From contig NW_026570242.1 in the NCBI RefSeq assembly GCF_019649055.1, forward strand, positions 682,001-746,000: a stretch of 64,000 nucleotides of DNA, read 5' to 3'. The DNA comes from Paramacrobiotus metropolitanus. Taxonomy: Eukaryota > Tardigrada > Eutardigrada > Parachela > Macrobiotidae. Position 1 is the first letter of the stretch; each line of letters starts with the position of its first letter. The notes under the pieces are model-generated. The model made no database searches. It worked only from the letters and a program-made list of their open reading frames with translations, and was not told the DNA's origin. A program made the position numbers and the translations under genes. Below, piece after piece: positions 11,374 to 23,578 of this stretch.

Positions 11374-14300
11374 ATGCAGGACCATTTTCACGCTCCACAA
11401 GTGTTTTCAGTCTCAGTTGCATTATTAATTGGATCTGCGGTCAAGTACGCCCATACATTTCTTGCTCGCGTAATTTTTGTACCGTTTCCATTAATGATTA
11501 TCATTATCGGCATAATCATCAGCGTGGCCTCGCACCACTGCAGCCCGCCGTATGTGGAGCTTTTGGTCAGTTCGTTTGCTCTGTCCGGGAATTTGATTAT
11601 GCTTTTGTTCTTTCCAATTACTTTGTTTTATTCCGCCTATCGGCTACCACTGCATTCTCTCCGACTACTTTGGAAGCATGTTGCTGTTTTATCCATTGTA
11701 GGCAAAAGTAAGCACGACCTTTGTTGGCGGTATAGTCAGTGCTTTTTCGTAGCAGCGCGTTCTTGGCTATATTCTATTAGTAAAAGTTAAAACTACTTAG
11801 AAAAAGAATAGAGCTGCTGTCATTGTAGTAATAAGTCTGCAAGCATACCGTTTTCATATTTTAGGCCTGGCAATCGCAATCACGACTTTGTCATCCACCC
11901 TAATTTTGGCTAGAGATCAACACAGTACCTGGGGTTTATTGACCGGCTTTTTATTCGCCAGTATTGTCAGTGCCACCGATTCGCTCGAAACTTCGGAAAT
12001 CGCTAAAACTGGTAGGGGAAACCCCGACTACGGTCTACTTTTTACCACCAAAATATTGATTCCTATTTTAGATTGCGATCATCGAACGTCTGTGCTCATG
12101 GAAGCCAGTGCTTTGTTTGGAAACGGGTGTACATTTACGTGGTACACCTTCGTAATTGCCGCTTTCCGGAGTTATTCGTCGCAGTCGTTCTCACCAGTTT
12201 TATTTACGGAAACAATACTCTTGGGACTTCTTGTGGCACCGGCATTCGGTAGAAATGTAACACCACTGCCATTACGACACTTGAAATCATTATGCTGGCA
12301 ATGATTTGTAGGTTTTGCTTGTGGTGTCTTACAAATGGTATTCTTGATGCACATTTACAACTCATGGCAGTCAGAAGTGCTCATTCTCCTGTCCACACCA
12401 TTTGTGGTAGCCTGGATTGCATATTACTTATTTGGCAGCTGTGCAATGCTTTCCGTGATCACATTAGGCTTATGGACGAACTACAAGTCAGACGCTATCA
12501 GCATCAACATAAAACCCGTGGCTGTCCAGTAAGCGTTATTCTGTACTGCGTTAACTCCAACGGATCACGCAAGGGATAGGTTTTTAGTGACATTCTCCTA
12601 CATCTTCAACGTCTTCATCTTCTTGCTGGTTGGTTATCTCCTGGCTGAGACCGCATACACGGTCGCGGATGACCTTCCATCCGATTGGTGGAAAACAGTG
12701 TATCGGCACTTAGCGCTGCACGCCTTTACGGTATGGTCGACGATCGGGGCTCTGACTATCTTACGACCGATTCTGATGCGAATGGATGACGCCAACAGCA
12801 TCTACGATCTAAGGAATGTTTTCTTGATTACCTGGACAACGCCGAGAGGAGCCACGGCAATGGTTTTGCTGCACCATGTTATGGATACCGAAAAGGGTAT
12901 GCTGCTGGGGAATCGCCGAGATACCGAAGTGGATTTGGAAATAAGTGTGATCGTTGTCATCGCATTGTCGCAGTTCATTCAGTGTTCGACGATGAGAAAA
13001 CTGCTGATCTTTTTAGGTAGTGCCTTAACCAACTGACACTGGATTCCAGAACACGTTTTTTGTTATAAAATGCTACGCGTTCGTAGGTTCTTTCTCTGAG
13101 CATTCCGAGTCGCAAGTGGTTATTACAGCACGTAAAGGATTTTTCAACTCTTTGGAGAGAATTCGGCAGGAAGAAATAAGGACAATGAGGCAGAATTCAC
13201 GGTTTAGCGATGTCAACTGGCAGATAGTAGCCAACCACACTAGCTTGAAAGAATCTGGAAAAGCATCCACCCAAAAGAATCCTAAAAACGTACGAGTAAT
13301 GCAATAAATACGAGTAAATAAAAGACTGATAATCTCGAGAATGCGTGCGAATACTCAGCCATTTTTATTAAGCACCAAAACGTTATTCCTGCAGACCGGA
13401 AGTTTGAGAATCCTGACTGCTCAAATAGCGTGCATAAACTGCCAGAAAGCCTGCGTCCTACCCCAGGAAATTCTGAAAATGCAAGATACGGGAGTCAGCA
13501 AATTGTCAAAGGCGCTAAAGATGTCTTTTTACAAGCAGTATGAAGGCGGCATGCTGACCAGAGTTTCTTTGAAAGTTTTATGCGACTTGATAGACGAAGT
13601 GACTATACACCGAAAGGAGCTGTCAGGAACGCATATTCGCCATTATTTATATTCGCATATGTCTTTCGGATTTGTAAGCCGATAAGAAACTTAAGCATCA
13701 GCGAGAATATATGTCTGTTTCATTATTCTCATTATTCTGTTGTTGGTAGCGGAAGCGGCTCTCGGATGCTAGACACCCCACATCTCACGAGAGCAGCATG
13801 GTGCCACCGCAGAATTCCTCTCGGCGTGCAGCGTTCGAGATGGTTCAGACATCGGAATTCGAAAACGTGGTTCTGTGCTCCGTGTTTTTTCACGTTGTGT
13901 TGACTATAGCTGGATGGATAATTACTGCTAACAACGACTTGTCGTCGGTTGCGCAAGTGGTGACCATCGTGATGTTGATGCTCAATTTTGGCTTTGCTGT
14001 AATTTACACCACGGAGTGCGTACTGAAATGGTATGGATGTGGAACGAAGCAGTATTATGGCACATCGTGGATCACCTGGAACCGATTTGACTTTGCTTTG
14101 TTGCTACTGACGTATGCGGACCTGATCATGAATGTTGTCACACTATCACAACCTATGGAGAGTGGTACGCGTATCGTCTTAAACCCGGCAGCGGTCAGAG
14201 CGCTGCGATTGGCGAGAATCTTTCGGACTAGTCGCGTCCTTAGATTATTAAAGGTAAATCGAAGCGGTGAACAATTTCTATGCCAATGACGATTAATCAT

Positions 14301-16328
14301 TATTTTTGGTTTGTAGCCACTTAGCCCTTATTTGCTCCGGTTGATCGAAATCAGCATCACTCACCACCTATACGAAGCATACATGGTAGCTCATGGGTAC
14401 ATCGTAGCGCAGGAAGATGTTGGCCGCCTGCTCGATCAGCTCATATCTTTCCAGCCATTAGTCATAGGCTTCCGCCTTAAATGCAGGAAGTCCAGTGAAG
14501 ATATCGCGCATGAAATCGGTTTGCTGAATCAACAGCATTCGGATATCGCCACTGCGGTGAAAACGCGGCAAGCCATTATGGCTGTCTGGAATACCATTGG
14601 GCAGACTATCGTCATGTTGAAACGCCAAGGCGTCATTGAAGAAGACGATTATGAAAAATTCGAATCGGAACTGGATGCTAAGATGAAGAAACTTGGGAAA
14701 CTTCCGCATCGTATACCGTTGCGCGATCCCGAGCAGCGTCTCCGTAATTTACCCTGGAGTTTAGGCGATGAAAAGATCTGCAACGTTCTCAAAATGATTT
14801 ATGAGAAGCAGACGGTGGAAATGGGCTCGACGTTCTTGCATGAGAATGACGTGCCTAAAGGGATTTACATAATAGCGAATGGATTAGTGCAGCTGAAAAC
14901 TTCCAAAGTATTTCTAGACCATCATACTCTTGGGGAAATCTATAGCACCGACAATATCAAACGGCAGTATACTGGTACTTCCGAGTTTGGGAGCGACGTT
15001 AAGATCGAATATGCCCTGCCTGGAAACGGACTGAATGAACAAGCGCTTCTTATTGGCTTTAACCGTCGACTGAATGCTATTGCCGAAACAGCTGTAGATC
15101 TCCTCTTCATTCCCAGTGAAAACTTGTTTTTAGCTTTCCAAATGGTCCCTGAATTGGAACGGAAGTTGTGGAAGCATATCGCTGTTACCATTGTGACAAA
15201 TATCGAAGTTCAGATGAAAAACCTCGTGGTACGCAATTTTTAGCTGATTCTTCAGTTAAGCTCGCTCATTTCTTTGCCTCTTCTGTTGCAGAGTGACAAC
15301 ATTGACAGTGAGATCGAACAGGCTCGTTTATCTCGCGGTGACGTTCGGTTAGTCAAACCCGGCCGTATTGTTGCGGATCTCGACATGTATGCTGACACAT
15401 ATCTTCTGGCTGGGTCCGTTATGGAACTGCAAGGAAGGAATCAGCACTTCGCTCCTGCAAAGCTGCCTCACTCTGTCCAAGATATCCAGATCAAATCGGG
15501 CCGCGAACCAATTCGGGATTCCGTGAGTACAGCGCGCTTACACTTTTAAACGTAGTTTAGAACGGTCTTTGTTATATCTAGGATGGTGACGTAATATATC
15601 CTGGGTATGCAGTTCTCTTTATCGTACCACATGATGGCAGCGTAATGGAAACATCCACAGTTCACGAAAGTCAACTGGGTTTAGCCAAGACCAGTGACGT
15701 ATCAAGCCGAATATCCTCCCTATCAATGGTAACAAAAGTAATGATAACACTGTGAAATCAGAAATGATTTTATCCTTTTCGCAGCCGCGGCAGCATCGAC
15801 ACAGGGAATCGGTTTTGGACAAACTCCGCGATGCAGTACCAAGGGGTACAATTGTGCATCTGTAAGAACCGTTTGTTGACTGTTATCTATGGATACGTGC
15901 TAGACTGCTAGTGTGTTACTAAAAATAACGCGGCATTTTGTAGCTTGACCACCGGTTTCCATCGGTTGGCTGGCGGACCTGCTGAAACTGTTTATGAGGA
16001 GCATCAGACGGACGATGATGAACTTAAGGCGGCGCGGGAACGCGCCCATGCGATAAAACATCTGCGGACCGGTTCAGTTGGACAGAATCAAGCCACAGCA
16101 ACCGCAATGCAGGTAGCAATGGGAACAGAGCAGCAAAAAGTAAAAGTCAAAGCAACCGGATACCAGCGTTTGTCTGCGGTGGGAGAAACACATGGCAGGC
16201 ACAATCTCCACCCGGGAATGCACTCAAAACCAGTGGATGACCATTCTCATTGGGTTAAAAACGAAGAGTCGGTTGAAGTTGTGCATGAACAGCGCCATAG
16301 ATTGCGAATGCATTGGTGGCATCAGTAA
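11374..16328 (+). CDS. Sperm-type voltage-sensing, CNBD-containing Na+/H+ exchanger (SLC9C family)
   Basis: Thirteen predicted exons: 11374-11707, 11865-12011, 12072-12248, 12312-12528, 12580-13016, 13087-about 13289, about 13359-13673, 13750-14253, 14317-15228, 15292-15522, 15582-15728, 15785-15861 and 15944-16328, giving about 1361 residues (sea urchin sNHE is about 1325). Residues 1-437 are an NHE-type multi-pass transporter. After a linker with RFSDVNWQIV, residues 610-778 form a four-helix voltage sensor whose S4 has five arginines and a lysine at every third position (RLARIFRTSRVLRLLK). Residues 780-1080 contain a cyclic-nucleotide-binding fold with the cassette NEQALLIGFNRR. This order defines SLC9C1/2, which alkalinises sperm in response to hyperpolarisation and cAMP. 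Unusually, the transporter motif normally read as ND reads GN here (12119-12124), so exchange activity is doubtful. The 12528/12580 and 13289/13359 junctions are the least certain. Confidence 0.88.
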
Positions 16329-16505
16329 AATTGTTTCACATAATTATAATTAATGCGCATACCATGAGCTGTTTACTCTGAGATTCTCGCACAACATCAT
16401 TTGCTGCTGAGAGAGAACTTGGGCTACGAGTACTTCTCTATATGTCGTACAGAGAGAGCAGTTATTGCAGCTTTTCTGTTTTTGACTGGAAACCGGCTTT
16501 GATTC

Positions 16506-18334
16506 TTAACTTTGGTAGGCTTTTAGGAGGTTAATAAAATCGTTCTCCGTGGCAGGAATCTCGGTGTCTGTGGTATCCTTTGTATTGCGTTGCTCACTAG
16601 TCCGTTGCTGTTCCTTGAATACTGTTCGCCATTTCTGAAAGGTTTTGTTAACAAAACCAAAAATGTCATCCGGCCGGAAAACCAGCACGGCGTGCACCAT
16701 TTGTTGCAACGGTTCAACGAGTTTAGGGTATCGACCAACTGTGTTGGAATAGGTCATTCTGGCAAATCGCTGCATAAACGCAAGGAAAACGGAAATTATG
16801 GCTTAACGAACAGACTTAGCTTTCGAATAACTTTACCAGCTGTTCATCCTTTTGTAAGTTAATAAACCAGTTATCTCCCATCTCCTCGGATGCGCGGATT
16901 TGCTTTTTAAGTGGGGGAATCGATGCTGCAGATAGACAAAGAGTTAAATATGTTAATGACAGTGGAATCTTTTTTTTTTGCTAAGGGCCTTGCTGATTAT
17001 TATTTTGAAAAAATAAAGTAGTAATGGTCACCTGACTTTTCGAATGGAGGAACTGTATTTCTTTTGATCACCGCCTCGTTATCCGGGATTTCTTTGTAAA
17101 CAACCCTTTGATGGCAAGTGCAAGTGAAATCAATCAAAAACTTGGCAGTACGTATATGCTTAGGTTGTTGGCACAGATTAATATGCGGCGTTATGCGCAA
17201 CAGTATATTGTAATTCTACAGCCGCTACTGACCTTCGGTTTAGCAAGTACGTGCTGCAGCTAACCGTGCGGTCCTTCAGATGAGTTGTGGTTTGAAACCC
17301 AAAACAGTCAGTTCTGTAGGGCCACAACGCGATCATTTTATTAGGAACTTGGCTCTACGACGGTCATCGTTACAAGAATTTGCAGCTAGAGATGGATGTT
17401 GCACTTCTAGAACGCCTTACTCACGTATTCCATTTTCTGAATACAACCCAGCCGATCGACCGTCAGAAACACAAGGTTCTCAGGAGTGACTTCATTCGCT
17501 GCCAATAAACGTTCCAACAGAACATTTGCACACATACCAACAAATCCTTCGAGCAAGTCTTTCGTATACTCATGGTACCATGCAGCACTGGAACCATTTT
17601 CCAAATTTAGCACATTTACCAGGAATTCTTTTTCACGCTTCTCGATGTAGCAAGTGTATCGATTGCGCTGGGCGCCTACCTGAAGAATATGTTGCCGGTA
17701 CCAAAATTCAGTACGCCTGTGCCAACTGCAAGGCATCATGGGTTTATCGCTACATACATACTTTTTCTTCCTCAACACTTTTCTGCCAAATGGTTTCTAG
17801 TGTTCCATTAACACAGCCTTCGTGGTATACCGTTTTTGCAATAGATCCAGAATGGATTTCGAGAATGACCTTTACGTGAATGATAGGTAGATAATCGAGA
17901 ACTGCCAGCCTATGGGTTTTCACGGTATATTTGCCAATAATGTTTTCGTGTAAGTAAATATCGATTTCCTCATCGCCAGCAATTTCCGATATCCATTTTG
18001 GATCTAATAATTCATAAGCAAGCGCAACACAATGGTGCAACCGGATCTCTTAGATTGTTCTAGCGATAGATAATGCGCCTAGCCGCTTACCGATGTTCTT
18101 CAGAAATTTTAAAGCTTCTTTAGACGTTTTGCCATTGACTTCCGGGGACTCAATTGACTTTCCGAAAGGATCTTCATGCCTGAATGGAACTGGTGGCTTG
18201 TCTGCCAGGATCTCTTTAATACTGGCGAGAAACGTTTCGTTTTCAGTGTGGGCATATTCGTAATTATCGTAATCCAGAACTGGAATTCTGTTCTTCTCGT
18301 CCGGGTTCGATGTGGTGTCAATATTTCCGTTCAT
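16506..18334 (-). CDS. CATIP: Ciliogenesis-associated TTC17-interacting protein (CATIP)
   Basis: Seven minus-strand exons with consistent phase: 18334-18091, 18048-17762, 17679-17425, 17354-17229, 17158-17032, 16925-16837 and 16769-16506, giving 463 residues (human CATIP 387). Supporting matches to the recalled human sequence run the length of the protein: DLLEGFVGMCANVLLERL (human EGFISEAANLVLLRV), then TVSCSTYLLN (human PMSCQYYLL), PPFEKS (human PVFEKK), and a C-terminal helix with RPDDIFGFV (human QPEDVVTFA). CATIP works with TTC17 in actin polymerisation needed to build cilia, and it is testis-enriched in vertebrates. The gene converges on SLC9C with 177 bp between stop codons. The second intron is 82 bp and ends in ATTCTTCAG. 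A longer unspliced frame across it is possible but would break the conserved block. Confidence 0.8.
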
Positions 18335-18470
18335 CTTTCAGACGGCATAAATAAAAAACTTCTACCATAAGGCACACGGTTATGCACGCTAACTTTTCCG
18401 GGCTTTTCACTACTCGGTAGGTGACATTGTTCTCGTAAGATCTGAAAGAAATACCAACGTACTAGTAATG

Positions 18471-18542
18471 CCAATGATGCCAATATTTACTGGCCAGTAA
18501 ATACTGGCATCATTGGCCATGGTAAAATACCACGGTATTTTA
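18471..18542. repeat. Two adjacent palindromes
   Basis: 18471-18493 and 18494-18516 are reverse complements at 22 of 23 positions with no spacer. Immediately after, TAAAATACC (18523-18531) and GGTATTTTA (18534-18542) pair perfectly around a 2-bp loop. A third short stem, ACTGTG..CACAGT, follows near 18552. Such back-to-back palindromes suggest the terminus or remnant of an inverted-repeat transposon; no coding capacity is seen. Confidence 0.7.
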
Positions 18543-18570
18543 TATGGTAATACTGTGTGCACAGTGTATT

Positions 18571-19506
18571 TTGACGTGAATTAAAGACCTAACACAGTGA
18601 AGTGGGTACCGTATCCACTTGTCCGACCACGTCCAGTCGGATAGAGCGACTCTGTCTCAAACTGTTACGGAAGATGGTAGAAGATTACGTTGATCTGGTA
18701 TGAAGTAGGAAAGGAAAAGAAGAAGAGGTCCGGGTCCTGCAAACACGAGAAATACACACACGACGGAGAAGTATACGTTACCTGTCCGACGCTAGATGTT
18801 AGCAGAAGCGATAAGAGATATCCATCAACCTGGCGCTACAGGGCATGAAGATGATGATGAGACCGAAAGGTCACGGCAAATCAAGTGGGATCAAATGGGT
18901 AACCTGTTACGTCACGAGATTATCCGAAGATGATAATGCACGTCGACGAGATAGAGGAATGACCCCTGACAATAGGTGAAAGGTCACCCAGAGGTCAGTT
19001 TGAACAGCCTCACTTGGAAAGAGAAGACCAGAGCAAAAGCCTGAAGTTAATCAGATCGAGTAACAAGACTCTACTTTTGTTGGGATTACAACTCTTGACA
19101 TTTGTGTGGGCGACGAGCGCCTTATATAGCCCTGGGCACCGCAAGTGCTGGCTCTTCGTACGCGCAGGTACGGGTCTGAGAACAATAGGGATTTACACGC
19201 TAACCAATAAGAGACATCTGAGGACACGTGGACTAATCACACCGCTGCATCACTACACGTGGACTAATGAGAACATGAGGTCAACTAATACACTAGAACA
19301 ATAGGTTGAGCTACGTCATCGAAGCGCGGTCACGTCGAAATGGCAAGTCGCGGTCAAAGTTCTCTGCTGGGGATTTCTAAGAAGTCGATACTCGGAGTCG
19401 CGGTCATGACTCGCGTAGAAGTTGTAGTAAAGCCTAGGCCTTAGTAGTAGGGGTAGAAGTAGTAAAGTAGTACCGATGTGTACTAAGGGACGCCAGTACA
19501 CGTCAA
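18571..19506. other. Compositionally distinct block, possible old repeat element
   Basis: This block is richer in G+C and purines than its surroundings and has few AT runs. It is bounded by TTGACGTG (18571-18578) and its reverse complement CACGTCAA (19499-19506). It holds a TATA-like CTTATATAG near 19120 and GTAGTA-rich low-complexity sequence near 19420-19475. No open frame of interest was found. It could be a solo LTR or non-autonomous DNA element, but an 8-bp inverted match alone is weak support. Confidence 0.2.
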
Positions 19507-20040
19507 TTTATAATAATTACTGAAAACTACATAGGCGTATGCTACTTAAGAAGTTTAAGAAAAACTTAGAATAATAATATGCAGACACACATATTTAAAA
19601 TTAATAGTGTGAAGTTTTCAGTTATCGGTTCTTTAACTGCACTTTTATGAGCAGCTCTTTAATTGCTCATAAAACTGCCTGTGGTAGTAAGTACCATGTA
19701 ATTTTGTGTCGTACGACTGCAATCTCATTCGAATTTGCTGGAGCATTTTTTTATATTTTCACCTATCTCCTTAAACACCTTTAATTTACGTAACCGCCAA
19801 GTGATATGGGTCCGTAAATGTATGGTGTTCGTAACACGGTACGATTGCAATTTTTGTCCCTCGAATTCTTTCCTTATTACATAGTTTTATGACCTGCTTC
19901 TTATTTACGTATTATAATTTCAGAGATCACAATAATTTAAATGCTGGTGTTCTTGATACATTCATTTTTAAATAGCTTGTGTTACAGTCATACTAATTAA
20001 CTTGTTTTCATATTTTTCTCTTATCGTGGCTGTGTTTGAT

Positions 20041-20466
20041 TTAATTGGAACCTTTTCGTACTAATTTAAATTTTACTGATGTTTTAAAGTTTTTCCTTGT
20101 GGTTGTATTCATACAGCCATATGGTTTGTTCATCGACTGGTGCGTGAAGTTCATGGCTGCATATTCTATTCTAAATTTGCAGGGATTATTTACTCTCGGG
20201 CAATTGGTAAGATGGTCGACAGTTTCATAAGAGCTCTGTACACTGGCCAAACAAGCACCGATCCGTCTGGCTAGCACATATTGTCGGTCATGTTTACTTT
20301 GTACAGGATTATTTATGCCACTGTTAAGGGTGCTGTTTTTTAAAACAACAACCGTGTCGCAGTGTGAAGCACCAAGCACTTTGACGTAAAGCAAATAGCA
20401 ATTATGATTCCGGTCGATTGCAGTATCGGTATAACCAGCATACACAGTTGTATAAAAGCACTCCAC
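20041..20466 (-). CDS. Possible exon of an unrecognised protein
   Basis: A 141-codon open frame on the minus strand, several cysteines, no ATG at its start and no recognisable domain. It is longer than most chance frames in this AT-rich region. No splice partner, signal peptide or homologous motif supports it, so it may be accidental. Confidence 0.15.
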   Translation of the reverse strand: MECFYTTVYAGYTDTAIDRNHNCYLLYVKVLGASHCDTVVVLKNSTLNSGINNPVQSKHDRQYVLARRIGACLASVQSSYETVDHLTNCPRVNNPCKFRIEYAAMNFTHQSMNKPYGCMNTTTRKNFKTSVKFKLVRKGSN

Positions 20467-23400
20467 ACTTTATAACTTCGTGAAAAAAGTTTTAATACGA
20501 CGCTATAGGACTGTGAAAACTGATGCAAATAAAAACTGATTCGCTTTCTTTTATTATTCAATTATTACAAAAAAAAGTTTAGTTAAACCATTTTATAATT
20601 AATAACTAAAGTAAGCGACAAACCCGCTTAAGAAGTTTCTAATTATTTTATTCTAACAACATTAGAAGTTTCACGTAGTTTGAGACATTGGTTAGGTAAT
20701 TACGTTATCATTCAGGTATCAAGAGTTTGTTAAGACTTTTGTTTGCGGCTTCATTCTATATAATATTTTGATATTCACTCTGATAAATGAGTAGCTTGTT
20801 TTAGCGGAGAAAGCAGTGTCGTCATGTGCTTTTGTTACGATTTCGAAAAATGAAGAGTGTAGATTGTTGAGGTCTGTGACTGTGCGGTTGTTGGTAATGG
20901 CCACATGATTAATACGCGATGGCAAACGGAAAACCGGTTACACTTCACGCTTGTCAGCATCTTGCAGATATAGTCCTCAGCACCGCGCAATTGTCGACCT
21001 ACGGAGAAAAAATGCCGAAAGAAATAATACGTTCATAAAGCCCTCACACATATCTACCGTATATATGCGCTGCATACTTTATGGACGGTTGCAAGCCACT
21101 GCATACACTATGAACATGATGGTTATACTATAGTGTGTGTCGTGTCAAAAGCTGCATCTCAGTGCCGGCAGCTTTTAAGTTGCAAGATCAGTTGAAGCAG
21201 CTTTTCTCCTCGGCGAGATTGTAATTCTTTCCTTCCTGTATAAAATCTGTTGTGCGATCTGTTGTTGTATAAAGCATAAGATTTTCAACGGCATAATACC
21301 CCCATTAAACTGTTTGCCCGCACTGATCTGAGACTGGATGCGGCGGAGCAATCAATATGGCCGTATATGGCGCAATCACTCCTTGCTAAGTGCTTTCCTC
21401 ACGAATGGTCAAACAGCTATTCCAATCACTGATCTGGAGCAACTTGGTAGTTGTGCGTTTTATTAGCATTAAGAGTGCCGAATTTTATCCCTGAACGCTC
21501 AACAGTGTGAACACAACATCAGTACTAGTTAGTAAATGTAATAATCTACAGAAGCTTCCTATTTTAAACAAAATTAATTCTTTTCTCAGCCGTACACCGG
21601 TATAAACTCTGCATCCTCGTTATCCGTTGTGCCATACTTATAACATAATAAAATTATGTTTTAGGTTTCTGTGGGTTTTAATACTGTGTCAGAATTCCTG
21701 GTCTGCCCTTAAAAAATTGGATTCTTTAATATTTTTACCGGCAGCCGAAACCTTGATATCGAAGCATGAACCACAAGTCGCCGGGCAGGATTTGAAATTC
21801 TGGCCTGGAACGATCTGTCAGTGGTTTTCTCATGCGCATAACCACACATGTGGATGGATAACGCTTACAACTGAAGAAACGGACAGCATTTTGCTTTACC
21901 GGTAAGCTGAACTCTTCCGGTGTAGCCGCATCTACTGTACTTTGTGCATTCCTTACTGACAAAAACATTTGCATCTTATTATTAGGATTTCGGTGTTCTC
22001 TTATCGTTAATATTAACTTATGAGTATTCACTTCAATTATCGCTTTATTATAATAAATGTGTTGTCATTATTAATCTCGCTCGATTTTATAAGTCGTATT
22101 TCAATATGGTTAAATCGTGCTGAAATTTGCATTCGAACCACTTTATTATTATGCAATTGTACTTTATGCTGCACCCCACCACACTTGCACTGTGGTTTTT
22201 CAAGTTTCATTATATTATAACTGAATTATTAACTGCTGAAGTGTGCCACATATTACGTTACTGTAAACGAATGCGCCAAATCATCACCTTTCAAAGGGTG
22301 CAGGTAGAAGGTAGAATTACATATTATGTTAATGTGGGAAATGGAAACATACTTTGTGCATTCCTCTTGATTATATTTTCACATCTTTTGTAATCACTTA
22401 ATCCATAAGACCAAGGTACTGAAAATTAAAATTTTATTGAAACGGAACGTCAGTACTACACTCGAATTAAAAGTATGTAAAGAAATTCCATAATTAAAAC
22501 CTAATGCTCGATATTTATCCTATGGTAATTTCATTAGCCCCAAAACGATCAAGCTTTCAACTGCATGCAGTATAATTTTGCCCAAAGTTTTGGGATAGAT
22601 TTGCAAATCCAATTAAGAAAATCACAAAATTAACAGTTATTTTTGTGATTATTATTTTTGTGATTTCCGCAAAAATATAGTGCTACTTAATTTCCGAAGG
22701 TAATGCACTGCATCAGTGGACACCATAGTTATATGTCAGAAAGATAATTATGTTTTTAATTATTATGTCTACGAGTATTGATGCAACGATTTACGCTTTA
22801 AACAAGCAGCTAACACCACGGAAGCTGGCAAATAAAGTTTTTGATTGTAATAATTGTGCGCGCCCTGTTAGGTTCTATTTTAACTGCCGGCAACCTGTCA
22901 CACCCAGTAGTTCCCTTGTGCACAGACTGAAAGTGTTCATGGTGTGGAAACACTGAGAAAAAATTTATGCCGGCTATTTATCACTCACGTTATGTGGTTG
23001 CATTTTGAATGTCGCTGGAACGTTTAGCTTTGCGTATTACGTAACGTGAAGCAGGTACCTTTATTCGCAAGCCAAGGTTTGATGGCACACTGACACAGTA
23101 TAACGATGGTTTAATGAATTAACACCGCTTGGGGCTCATGCTAGGCATATCTGGCATTCATAGTTTGCAAGAATAATTTTATGAGAGCAGTAGCTCAAGC
23201 TGTACTCAGGGCTGAGTTTTACTTTAATTTTTGCTGTCCAAACTGGTCAGCTGATGTGCGGTGGTATGTTTTTATCTCTCGCGACGAGTTTGCTACATTG
23301 CGATAGCCACATTACATATTATAATTCCTCCTTGTGGTACTTACAGGAGAAACCGGCTTATTAGGTTTACCGGGTTAAACCATCAAGAATGATCAACAAT

Positions 23401-23578
23401 TCATTGTCTTATAACCTGCTTATCCCACTTTCCGAAACTGGATTGCTATAATTCACTCAATCTCCATTAATTCCGCCACTGGTTGGATCAGCTATATGCG
23501 AGTGAGCGGAAACTGTGTGCTTCTACAAGATCTATCAGCTTCAATTTAACTGCACATTAATTCCCTGGCACCGCGACC

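Larger units (their letters stand above)
18335..23578. other. 5.2 kb gene-poor intergenic region
   Basis: Between CATIP (-) and the hexosaminidase D gene (+) I find no convincing gene. It contains nested palindromes at 18471-18542, a compositionally different block at 18571-19506, one 141-codon minus-strand frame (20041-20466) without an ATG start, and many AT-rich runs. A repeated AAATCACAAAA/TTTTTGTGATT hairpin lies near 22618-22650. Both flanking genes probably have their promoters here. Confidence 0.5.
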
